22,666 nt of DNA. It comes from a virus. A program made the position numbers and the translations under genes. Each line of letters begins with the position of its first letter. The stretch's first letter is position 1. Location: IMG/VR virus record IMGVR_UViG_3300008110_001031, positions 1 to 22,666 of that record, one strand, 5' to 3'. Below are positions 7,237-13,422 of the stretch, piece by piece. Below the pieces are notes generated by a model, which was given only the letters and a program-made list of their open reading frames with translations, ran no database searches and was not told where the DNA came from.

Positions 7237-9441
7237 TTATCTTATATTTTTAAACATATTTCTTGGAGGCTTACCACCGGAAATAGAATTCCCCTTCCCC
7301 ATGTGGCGAAAAGGACTGCTCACTAATTTATATAAATTATTCTCTTTTTGCAAAGATTTTGTTTGTATATGTTCAACTCTTTTCTTTAGACCTCTATTAG
7401 ATTGCTGAATCTTTGCAAAAGCAATCAAAGCAGCTAAAGAAACTAATCTATCGACATTGACACCATCATCATAAGCTTCCATCTCTTTCATAGCCATAAC
7501 ATCTGGTATTCTTGATATACCATATACTCTTTTTACCACTGTTCCATCTTCCTTAGTTTCAACATCAATCTCTTCTTTTAAAAATTCAATAAGATAACTA
7601 AGTAGATGTGTTTTAAATAAAACACCAGTATTCTTCCAACCATATTCTTGATAAACATTTCTATTAGCTCCAAGGTCTTTTAGAAACATTATCTGATCTT
7701 TAGGTACTAGGTATTTTTGTTTATGCTTACTAATCATATATTGAATGAACAAAGATATATTGTTTTCTATGATTGTCCACGCATTATACCATTCAATTAT
7801 GAACTCTAATCTTTCATGGGTTCTATTTATATCGTCAAATCTACCACACCAGGCCGCAACAATTTTATCGTGTTCTATAAAAGTTTCTACTAATTCTCCT
7901 TTAATTCTCTTTACTTCTACAGCTCTTTTGTAAACATAGATGGAACAAAGAGATTCTGATGTAGTTGTTTTACCTTCTGATACCGGGTCAATTGATGCAT
8001 AGTATGTGCCCCATTCAGCATTTTTATCTGGTTTTTCCCAGACAACTATTGCACCTGTTTTGTCTTCAGTGTCTTTAGTTATTGGAAACTCTGATATAGG
8101 TATTTTATTTGTAAGTTTATGTTCTATCTTATTATCTATTAGATTTCTGTGTAACTCTACAAGCTCATATGGAAAATCTTTATCAAGAATTTTTCTTTTA
8201 TGACTACCAACTAATTCCATTGGAAACATAGAAACTTTTCTATAAGCAAATGCTTCACTTATATTAATCGGATGCTGAGATATACGAAGCTGATATTTTT
8301 CTGGAGTTAAATCTTTTTTCCAAGCTTTTCTCATAGAAGCTATCGCTTCCAAAGCATCTTCTACTTTAGAATTACCATACTCATCAATGTAAGGAGGCAT
8401 AGACCACTGCTCTGGAATAAATAATCCGGTGATTGCTACAGTGCCCTGATCATCTAGTAGATTTGTTTCTACTCCGTATATATCATTAGATAAAGGTCTA
8501 AGTATCATCTCTTTCAAAGGAACACATTGATCTAGATCACCCACGGATCCTGCTGCAATAAATAAACCTGTAGTCATATGACCAGATTGTAGAGCAGGTC
8601 TAAGGAACTCATAAGTCTGATCCATCTTAGGAGCAATACCTGCTTCTTCGTGGAAGAATATTGTACAAGGTCCACCGACACCAGCTGTTGGATCTTTCTC
8701 AAAAGTTAGCATGGACATTACACCCTTTAAACCTTTTAAGAACTTTCTACCTTGAGTGCTCATCTCTTCTATCTGCTGTTGCCAGTTACCCATTTTACCA
8801 GGATTCATTGGTCGGTACCAAGCAGTATGCTGGTTTAAAAAAGATCTATATTCTTCTAAAAATTTCCAAGAACCTTTGTCATTAATATAATCTTTTAGAC
8901 TAGCACCTATTTTGAGAATAGGTGTTTCTTCAAACCAAAGAGTATTAATAAGTTTAGCACAATGAAAATAAGAAGAAGCTATCTGTCTTTTCTTTAAAAT
9001 AGCAGCATGCTTATAGTTTAACTCAGCTAGTAACTCATATAGAGCCATATGATACTGAGCATCCCTGATAGAAGCAAAGTCAAACTTTTTTTGCTCTTTA
9101 TCATTGATTCTTAAAAAGTTAAGGAACATGTAATAGTCCCTAGGTAAATACCAAACTTTACCATTGTTTTTAAAAATAGCTCCTTTTCTACATTTTGTTT
9201 TTTGATCATCCCAATAGTTTATAAAGTCTCTGCTTTTAAAAGGAGCTGTACAATACAAACCATTTTTATTAAAATTCCTAGCTTGCTGATTAAACAATAA
9301 AGATGTTTCATCAAACTCGTATTTACCAGGTTCTTTAAAACAAGTATGGACAAATTCTCTAAAGTCATCTCTTGTTTCAAAAGATGTTGTTGTCCAGGTA
9401 CCGTTTTCCCAAGTAGGAACTTCTATAAAAGGATTACTCAT
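7237..9441 (-). CDS. terL: Terminase large subunit (734 aa)
   Basis: This is the ATP-driven packaging motor and headful nuclease. The ATPase half has a Walker A-like KKRQIASS (150-157), of the degenerate type common in T4- and P22-like terminases, and a Walker B with catalytic Glu in IFFHEE (261-266). The C-terminal nuclease half has an RNase H-like Asp in YYASIDP (Asp485), a Glu in WTIIENN (Glu559) and the closing acidic motif AYDDGVNVDR (Asp658, Asp659, Asp664). All key residues are present. The start overlaps the stop of the 73-aa gene by eight bases, so translation is probably coupled. The portal gene follows after one base. No intein or intron is apparent. Confidence 0.95.
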   Translation of the reverse strand: MSNPFIEVPTWENGTWTTTSFETRDDFREFVHTCFKEPGKYEFDETSLLFNQQARNFNKNGLYCTAPFKSRDFINYWDDQKTKCRKGAIFKNNGKVWYLPRDYYMFLNFLRINDKEQKKFDFASIRDAQYHMALYELLAELNYKHAAILKKRQIASSYFHCAKLINTLWFEETPILKIGASLKDYINDKGSWKFLEEYRSFLNQHTAWYRPMNPGKMGNWQQQIEEMSTQGRKFLKGLKGVMSMLTFEKDPTAGVGGPCTIFFHEEAGIAPKMDQTYEFLRPALQSGHMTTGLFIAAGSVGDLDQCVPLKEMILRPLSNDIYGVETNLLDDQGTVAITGLFIPEQWSMPPYIDEYGNSKVEDALEAIASMRKAWKKDLTPEKYQLRISQHPINISEAFAYRKVSMFPMELVGSHKRKILDKDFPYELVELHRNLIDNKIEHKLTNKIPISEFPITKDTEDKTGAIVVWEKPDKNAEWGTYYASIDPVSEGKTTTSESLCSIYVYKRAVEVKRIKGELVETFIEHDKIVAAWCGRFDDINRTHERLEFIIEWYNAWTIIENNISLFIQYMISKHKQKYLVPKDQIMFLKDLGANRNVYQEYGWKNTGVLFKTHLLSYLIEFLKEEIDVETKEDGTVVKRVYGISRIPDVMAMKEMEAYDDGVNVDRLVSLAALIAFAKIQQSNRGLKKRVEHIQTKSLQKENNLYKLVSSPFRHMGKGNSISGGKPPRNMFKNIR

Positions 9442-9655
9442 GTATCATTTTTTTAATAAGAGCTTTATCACCATTAGTCTTCAAAATTATATCCACTAAA
9501 GTACTATGCTTTTTGGAAGTAATTTTGTCTACTAATTTACCATTAAAATAATCTATTGAATCTTCTCTTTTAAAAGCAGTCCAAAGATTTTGAATATGGT
9601 TATAATGGAATAACCAGTCATAGAGGTTGTCTTTATTTTTCATATTATTGATCAT
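9434..9655 (-). CDS. Small protein upstream of the terminase (73 aa), unknown
   Basis: A compact 73-aa protein rich in aromatic residues at the start (DNLYDWLFHYNHIQNLWTAF, residues 9-28), basic overall, with no membrane segment. It overlaps both neighbours: 11 bases with the 170-aa gene and 8 with the terminase. It is therefore translated as part of a coupled chain. A second Met at residue 5 (MKNKD) is an equally good start and would remove most of the upstream overlap. Small proteins with a similar YDWLFHYN-type beginning seem to accompany terminases in related phages. Function is not known; a terminase accessory role is a guess from position. Confidence 0.8.
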   Translation of the reverse strand: MINNMKNKDNLYDWLFHYNHIQNLWTAFKREDSIDYFNGKLVDKITSKKHSTLVDIILKTNGDKALIKKMIHE

Positions 9656-10157
9656 AAGCTAAATCTGCACCACCGCGGTTTCTACCTTTTTGTTCTTCTT
9701 GTAAGTCCTTAAAGATACCTTTAAAAGAGTTACGTATAGCCTCAAAGTTTTTAGCAGCTGCTAACACTGCAGGCAAGTTTCCATCTCTACCATGGGTAAG
9801 CGGTGTATTCTCCATGTAGTCTGCTAGTCTATCCATCATCTTGGCCATCCCACTATAAGCTCTAAGTGTAGGAGTTTCATATAACTTAATACACTTTTCT
9901 AGAGCTTGTACAATCTCATCTTCGTCTGTAGAAAAATCAGCATCTATTTCTTTTAATATCATATCCTCTTTTTCATCTTCCGGCATATTAAAAAAAGGAT
10001 TTAAATCTTCATTTCTACAGCTCATATAAAACAAATACTTATAAACTGTGAGATAGTCATCAGGATGTTTATCCATAATAACTTTTAAAAAGTTAAGAGA
10101 ATAACAATGCTCTGTTGGTATAAGTTTATCTCCTTGTATATCGAATAGTTTTATCAT
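9645..10157 (-). CDS. 170-aa helical acidic protein, small terminase subunit candidate
   Basis: A 170-aa, mostly helical, acidic protein. It has an aromatic/Cys N-terminal segment (YLTVYKYLFYMSCRNEDLNPFF, about 36-57), a central Glu/Asp-rich region and a charged C-terminus (QEEQKGRNRGGADLAYDQ). It lies two genes upstream of the large terminase in an overlapping chain, and no other obvious small terminase is present. Size, helical content and location would fit a small subunit that recognises phage DNA. I see no clear helix-turn-helix, so this is only a positional candidate. The ATG leader, AAAAAACAAAAAC, lies inside the end of the overlapping 46-aa frame. Confidence 0.8.
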   Translation of the reverse strand: MIKLFDIQGDKLIPTEHCYSLNFLKVIMDKHPDDYLTVYKYLFYMSCRNEDLNPFFNMPEDEKEDMILKEIDADFSTDEDEIVQALEKCIKLYETPTLRAYSGMAKMMDRLADYMENTPLTHGRDGNLPAVLAAAKNFEAIRNSFKGIFKDLQEEQKGRNRGGADLAYDQ

Positions 10158-10266
10158 GTTTTTGTTTTTTAAGTTTTTCTACCGTTGGGCAAGAAACACT
10201 TTTAGGTTTTTTATCTTCTATTTTATCTCTCCAAAATTGTTGTTGTTGATATTCATCATTGCTCAT
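10126..10266 (-). CDS. 46-aa basic protein, overlapping at both ends
   Basis: A short frame running MSNDEYQQQQFWRDKIEDKK, then PKSVSCPTVEKLKKQKHDKT, and ending IRYTRR. Its ATG overlaps the TGA stop of the 82-aa gene as ATGA, a classic coupling arrangement. Its 3' end overlaps the 170-aa gene by 32 bases. It fills an interval of about 105 bases that would otherwise be the only large gap in a tightly packed operon. The product is Lys-rich with a polar Gln run, and I recognise no domain. The Lys-rich codons double as the A-rich initiation leader of the next gene. Confidence 0.6.
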   Translation of the reverse strand: MSNDEYQQQQFWRDKIEDKKPKSVSCPTVEKLKKQKHDKTIRYTRR

Positions 10267-10511
10267 TTTATACCTCTTACTTCTCGGTTATGTAATATTT
10301 TAAATTCTTCATAAGGAATATTTAAACAATAGGCTACACCATATGGTAAAACTACAATTGTATAAGGTTCAAGTTCACCGTCTTCTGTATAGGATTCTCT
10401 ATAAGCAATAACGCTGAATAAATCTATTGTGCAATTTGCAATTATTAATTGTTCTATTCCTAAATCTTCTTTTAGTTTAATGTTTTCTAACACTACTTCA
10501 AAATCTGTCAT
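10263..10511 (-). CDS. 82-aa unknown protein in the packaging operon
   Basis: A small acidic protein with hydrophobic beta-like stretches (EQLIIANCTIDLFSVIAYRE, about 20-39; YTIVVLPYGVAYCLNIPY, about 50-67), but no convincing membrane helix. It begins three bases after the nuclease gene and ends with a TGA overlapping the next ATG, so it is a coupled member of the operon. I do not recognise it. It could be a small alpha/beta partner of the nuclease, but nothing in the sequence shows this directly. Confidence 0.75.
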   Translation of the reverse strand: MTDFEVVLENIKLKEDLGIEQLIIANCTIDLFSVIAYRESYTEDGELEPYTIVVLPYGVAYCLNIPYEEFKILHNREVRGIK

Positions 10512-10514
10512 AAT

Positions 10515-11348
10515 CTATTTTTTAATTAAGTTGTTTCTATTATCATGTAACCAATTGATCATATCAATTACTTCTTTTTTCAAATAAGGTAAATCATATG
10601 GAACAATGTCTTTTACTATTGGTTCTCCTTTATCATTTCTTTTTGCTACAGGATAACCATATTCATCAATTGATTCTGATTCAAAGATAATATGATGAAT
10701 TTGAATTTTACCAGGATTATATCGCGGATTGTGTTTTAATATTATATACATATACACACTCAACTGTAAAGCATAGTGATTATAATTACAATTGTCTAGA
10801 TGGCTACAACAGTGTAACATCTTTTCTTTTTTACCTTCCCAATTTTTAAAACTTTCTGTTTTTATTTCTTTGTTGGTTTTGTAATCGTATATATCTACAA
10901 GATTTTTAATTACTTCTACTCTATCAGACTGGCCACAGATACCGGCAGATTTTAAATAAGCAAAATGCTCTGGATAAATTCCTTCTACTAGCTTTTGATC
11001 TGGAGCTATCTTTAAATCTCCTTCATAAATAGGTCTTATTATTGAAAGATCACGTCCTGATCTATTAATAGTATTGTGTCCTAGAGTATCTTCTTCTCTT
11101 TGGTTATGATACCAGGTTCCTAAATCAGTAGCTCTTTTACCTTCTTTTTCCCATATAGTTTCTATAACTTCTGGAGATAAACCATACCACTTAGATTTTT
11201 TATTTCCTGATGCTTTTAATGCTGCAGCTTTTGAATCAAACTGAGGTTTAAATTGAGAGATAAATGTTGTAACACTTATCCAATCTATATTTTCATTAGG
11301 ATCAAGACTCTGGTACTTGTGATTTTGTGCTTGAAAAGTTACTGACAT
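10515..11348 (-). CDS. PD-(D/E)XK superfamily nuclease, RecB/Cas4-like (277 aa)
   Basis: The protein shows the RecB-type nuclease signature in order: GTWYH (77-81) giving the motif I His, Asp142 in GQSDRVEV as the metal-binding Asp, D155-Y156-K157 in VDIYDYKTNK as the (D/E)XK motif, and Gln195/Tyr199 in ALQLSVYMY as the downstream QxxxY motif. It should therefore be an active metal-dependent DNA nuclease. A His/Cys-rich insertion (LHCCSHLDNC, about 178-187) sits between the catalytic Lys and the QxxxY motif. I see only two or three usable Cys there, so an iron-sulphur cluster is unlikely. Such nucleases occur in crAss-like phage genomes. Its place among packaging genes, rather than replication genes, suggests processing of DNA during maturation, but this is inference. 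The start has an A/C-rich leader. Confidence 0.85.
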   Translation of the reverse strand: MSVTFQAQNHKYQSLDPNENIDWISVTTFISQFKPQFDSKAAALKASGNKKSKWYGLSPEVIETIWEKEGKRATDLGTWYHNQREEDTLGHNTINRSGRDLSIIRPIYEGDLKIAPDQKLVEGIYPEHFAYLKSAGICGQSDRVEVIKNLVDIYDYKTNKEIKTESFKNWEGKKEKMLHCCSHLDNCNYNHYALQLSVYMYIILKHNPRYNPGKIQIHHIIFESESIDEYGYPVAKRNDKGEPIVKDIVPYDLPYLKKEVIDMINWLHDNRNNLIKK

Positions 11349-11380
11349 TTTGAGTTGGTGTTTGAGTTGATTTTAAATTA

Positions 11381-11710
11381 CTAATCTTTATCTGGATTAT
11401 ATTTTATTTTAGCATAATAAATATCCTCCTCCGCATAGGTCATAAGAGCTTTCCACTTAGGCCCTTTAGGATGGGGACACTCTGATGATAAAGACCTTGC
11501 TTTTAAAGATAACTTACACCCACATTCTCCACAGCAAGGTTGACTTCCTGGTAAAACACATTTGGATCCTTCCCTGTCTATTAAATCACAATCATCACAA
11601 ATAGCTAGTCTATCAAAAGCTATTCTTTCTATCTTAGGATGTCTAATCCAAGTATTTCTAATACCCTCTATAATTTGTTTTCTATTCTTCCAAATTTTTA
11701 TGAGATTCAT
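11381..11710 (-). CDS. Small Cys-rich zinc-binding protein (109 aa)
   Basis: The middle carries at least eight Cys in zinc-finger-like spacing: CDDC (38-41), then Cys at GSKC, CCGECGC (about 59-65) and SSEC-P. This predicts one or two zinc sites, perhaps a zinc ribbon or treble clef. The N-terminus is basic (MNLIKIWKNRKQIIEG). The final segment is enriched in Tyr and charged residues. It overlaps the end of the HU/IHF-like gene by 29 bases. Similar small zinc proteins are frequent in large Bacteroidota phages. Whether it binds DNA, RNA or protein cannot be told from the sequence. Confidence 0.8.
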   Translation of the reverse strand: MNLIKIWKNRKQIIEGIRNTWIRHPKIERIAFDRLAICDDCDLIDREGSKCVLPGSQPCCGECGCKLSLKARSLSSECPHPKGPKWKALMTYAEEDIYYAKIKYNPDKD

Positions 11711-12113
11711 TACTTTGTTTTTTAGATTTAACTTCTTTCTTCTTCACCTTATCTTCTTTTATAACTTCTACAAGTTTTAAAAGATTTTCTAATCTCTTTT
11801 CTATTTCAACTTTCCACTGATGTTTGAGAAAAGTCATATTCTCAGGATTATTATTTTCTAAGAATGTTTTATGCATATTCAAGGTTTCCTCTACCAGGGA
11901 TTCTTTAATCCTAAAAGATCCAAACTTTGCAACTACAACTCTAGGAGATTTAGTTTCTGTCAGCGCTTTTCTTATTTCTTTCCAATAGATATCAACTATA
12001 TCTTGCACTGTATTTTCAGATACCTCAAATTCTTTAGCAACTTCAGGTATAAAACTATTACTTTTTCTAGGCAGCAATGTATACAAATTTAAAATCCAAA
12101 CAAATATTACCAT
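11682..12113 (-). CDS. HU/IHF-like protein (up to 143 aa)
   Basis: Residues about 20-70 match the helical and first-strand core of the HU/IHF family: an N-terminal helix pair (FIPEVAKEFEVSENTVQDIV) followed by KALTETKSPRVVVAKFGSFRIK, with the characteristic FGSF turn. IHF-subunit-like proteins are recurring genes of crAss-like phages. The part that should form the DNA-inserting beta-arm with its proline is absent. It is replaced by a long Lys/Glu helix (about 75-143). The annotated ATG overlaps the preceding gene by 47 bases and adds a hydrophobic stretch (MVIFVWILNLYTLL) untypical for the family. A TTG at 12077-12075, giving (M)LPRKSNSF, would leave an 11-base overlap and a more normal N-terminus. 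Role: DNA bending or a structural partner in packaging, uncertain. Confidence 0.75.
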   Translation of the reverse strand: MVIFVWILNLYTLLPRKSNSFIPEVAKEFEVSENTVQDIVDIYWKEIRKALTETKSPRVVVAKFGSFRIKESLVEETLNMHKTFLENNNPENMTFLKHQWKVEIEKRLENLLKLVEVIKEDKVKKKEVKSKKQSNESHKNLEE

Positions 12114-12429
12114 CGGCCTGTATCTTAAGCTCAGGATTCAATGATATTTTCTTTTTGTTTTTACCTTCTTTTACAATAAAACTTGTTTTCTCCATTTTTG
12201 TTAAACAGTTTCTAACAGATTGAGTTGTTTTAAAAATCTTTTTGTTAGAAGCTTGAACGCAAAAATCTGCTAAGTCATACTCACCTGTAACTCCTAGTAG
12301 AGTAAGGCAATCCAACTCAGCCTCACTCATTACTATTTTATTAAGATAGCAATGAGTAAGCAGCTGAAATTTAACAATATCCCAGAGATTAAGCTTTTGA
12401 CGCTTGTCAACTAGATTAACTTTTGGCAT
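12067..12429 (-). CDS. Winged-helix-like protein (120 aa)
   Basis: A small alpha/beta protein. The segment from about 50 to 98 (EYDLADFCVQASNKKIF, then KTTQSVRNCLTKMEKTSFIV, then EGKNKKKISLNP) reads as a helix-turn-helix with a basic wing. It recalls the wHTH of replication or transcription regulators, where SVRNCLTKMEK would be the recognition helix. The N-terminal half is helical with many Leu. It follows the 94-aa gene after 15 bases and overlaps the HU/IHF-like gene. A DNA-binding role in late gene control or packaging-site recognition fits the position. The fold is inferred from the pattern only. Confidence 0.7.
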   Translation of the reverse strand: MPKVNLVDKRQKLNLWDIVKFQLLTHCYLNKIVMSEAELDCLTLLGVTGEYDLADFCVQASNKKIFKTTQSVRNCLTKMEKTSFIVKEGKNKKKISLNPELKIQADGNICLDFKFVYIAA

Positions 12430-12444
12430 TGATAAAATTTTTAA

Positions 12445-12729
12445 TTACTGAGTTTTTAATTTTCTTGACTTAGGAGCTTGTTCAACAGGTTGCTCTTCTT
12501 CCTCTTGTTCTACTTCCGGTGGAGGAGGATTAGTTAAATTTGTACCTCTAACAATAGCTACTAATCTTCTTAATCTAGCTTCTTCAATATCAGCTAGTAA
12601 GCTATCATAATGTTTTCTCTTTTCTAAAAGAGGTATTTCCTCTTCATAAAACTGAAGCATAATCTCCCTTTGTTTTTGGATTTCTTCAGGGGTTGCTTGT
12701 CTTTCTTGCGCGTTGGTTTCTTCTGACAT
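12445..12729 (-). CDS. 94-aa helical protein with Pro/Glu-rich tail, first gene of the packaging operon
   Basis: The first 60 residues are a charged helical region (EIQKQREIMLQFYEEEIPLL, about 15-34, then EARLRRLVAIVRG). Next comes a PPPPEVEQEEEEQ linker and a short basic end (KSRKLKTQ). There is no membrane segment or known domain. It is the promoter-proximal gene of the operon leading to terminase and portal, with the promoter ending about 30 bases upstream. Similar short helical proteins appear in related phages, but no function is known to me. Confidence 0.8.
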   Translation of the reverse strand: MSEETNAQERQATPEEIQKQREIMLQFYEEEIPLLEKRKHYDSLLADIEEARLRRLVAIVRGTNLTNPPPPEVEQEEEEQPVEQAPKSRKLKTQ

Positions 12730-12757
12730 GGCTATTATATTTTAAATTAAACTTAGA

Positions 12758-12788
12758 CAAATATAATAAGATAAGTTTAAACTTGCAA
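12758..12788 (-). promoter_or_regulatory. Bacteroidota-type promoter of the packaging operon
   Basis: On the minus strand TTG (12788-12786) is followed by 20 bases and TATATTTG (12765-12758), matching the Bacteroidota -33/-7 consensus. It lies directly after the intrinsic terminator of the holin gene and about 30 bases before the 94-aa gene. It should start the transcript carrying the packaging genes down to the portal. Confidence 0.8.
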
Positions 12789-12797
12789 GAGTTAAAT

Positions 12798-12825
12798 AAA
12801 AAAAAATCCCTAGATTTCTCTAGGG
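12798..12825 (-). terminator. Intrinsic terminator after the holin-like gene
   Basis: On the minus strand the stem CCCTAGA/TCTAGGG closes a GAAA tetraloop and is followed by A and then nine T. This is a textbook Rho-independent terminator. It lies 27 bases past the stop of the holin-like gene. Confidence 0.9.
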
Positions 12826-12851
12826 AGCAATTTAAAATATATAGTAAATGG

Positions 12852-13085
12852 TTATTCTTCTTTTTTATCTTCTGTAAAGAAGTTTGTTATAAACTTACCA
12901 GCTACACCTAATATAAAAGCTACTGCAATAATTATTTTTACCTCTTTAGGTGTAAAGATTTCTTTCATCTTATCATACTCTAATAGAGCACCTGCGGTTA
13001 CAAATGTACCAGCTGCTAGAATAGCATCACCAATTTTTCTCCATTTCTTAGGAGTTGGAGCCCAATATTTATCTTTTAGTTTCAT
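12852..13085 (-). CDS. Holin-like small membrane protein (77 aa)
   Basis: The product begins MKLKDKYWAPTPKKWRKIGD and has two hydrophobic segments, ILAAGTFVTAGALL (about 20-33) and VKIIIAVAFILGVAGKFITNFF (about 48-69), then a charged end (TEDKKEE). Size, two membrane spans and charged tail are those of a class II holin. The KYWAPTPKKWRKIGD beginning is typical of small membrane proteins in large Bacteroidota phages, including crAss-like ones. The frame is open further upstream to a TTG at 13187. I chose the ATG at 13085 because the promoter (13198-13167) lies inside that extension and because an A/C-rich leader (AACAAAACACTAAC) precedes this ATG. The gene forms its own transcription unit. The partner amidase is about 9 kb away at 22.2-22.7 kb. 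Confidence 0.75.
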   Translation of the reverse strand: MKLKDKYWAPTPKKWRKIGDAILAAGTFVTAGALLEYDKMKEIFTPKEVKIIIAVAFILGVAGKFITNFFTEDKKEE

Positions 13086-13166
13086 GTTAGTGTTTTGTTG
13101 CTGCCCATGATAGTTTCTGCTAGTTCCAGAGTCATATGCATAATAAATAAATATAAATAATAAAAA

Positions 13167-13198
13167 CAAATATAACTTATATTTCAAAAGAATGCAAA
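13167..13198 (-). promoter_or_regulatory. Bacteroidota-type promoter of the holin-like gene
   Basis: TTTG (13198-13195), 20 bases, then TATATTTG (13174-13167) on the minus strand: a full match to the -33/-7 consensus. It follows the terminator of the 56-aa gene without a gap and lies about 80 bases before the ATG at 13085. This leaves a leader of roughly 75 bases. Confidence 0.85.
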
Positions 13199-13199
13199 C

Positions 13200-13228
13200 A
13201 AAAAAAGGCAGAGATTAATCTACCTTTT
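13200..13228 (-). terminator. Intrinsic terminator overlapping the end of the 56-aa gene
   Basis: Minus-strand AAAAGGTAGA pairs with TCTGCCTTTT (one G-U pair) around a six-base loop that contains the TAA stop codon of the 56-aa gene. A run of seven T overlaps and follows the stem. The T-run ends two bases before the -33 element of the holin promoter. Confidence 0.75.
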
Positions 13229-13385
13229 CTAATGTTTTTTCATTTGTCTTTTCCAGCTCTTTAGCTATTACTATTAAAGCTGTTTGGACTGCTTGGTGAT
13301 CTTTAAGATTACCTACAAAAGCTGCTGCAACATTTTGAATAATCTTGAGAGCTTCTTCTTTGGGCATTTGAATTTGTTCACTCAT
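13215..13385 (-). CDS. 56-aa helical protein, unknown
   Basis: A short frame reading MSEQIQMPKEEALKIIQNVA, then AAFVGNLKDHQAVQTALIVI, then AKELEKTNEKTLEKVD. The whole protein should be helical and amphipathic, acidic, with no membrane span. Support that it is real: it has the 12-base leader AAAAACCAACAA two bases before its ATG, a TATATTTG box 22 bases upstream, and a terminator at its end. It lies between the fibre locus and the holin-like gene. A lysis-regulating (antiholin-like) or minor virion role is possible, but nothing in the sequence decides this. Confidence 0.8.
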   Translation of the reverse strand: MSEQIQMPKEEALKIIQNVAAAFVGNLKDHQAVQTALIVIAKELEKTNEKTLEKVD

Positions 13386-13387
13386 GG

Positions 13388-13399
13388 TTGTTGGTTTTT
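13388..13399 (-). promoter_or_regulatory. Leader motif AAAAACCAACAA before the 56-aa gene
   Basis: Third exact copy of the 12-base leader, two bases before the ATG at 13385. Confidence 0.55.
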
Positions 13400-13407
13400 A
13401 ATTATTG

Positions 13408-13415
13408 CAAATATA
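13408..13415 (-). promoter_or_regulatory. TATATTTG box between the fibre locus and the 56-aa gene
   Basis: TATATTTG on the minus strand matches the Bacteroidota -7 element, 22 bases before the ATG. As at the scaffold gene, no TTTG or TTG is found at the -33 distance. Confidence 0.5.
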
Positions 13416-13422
13416 AACTTTT

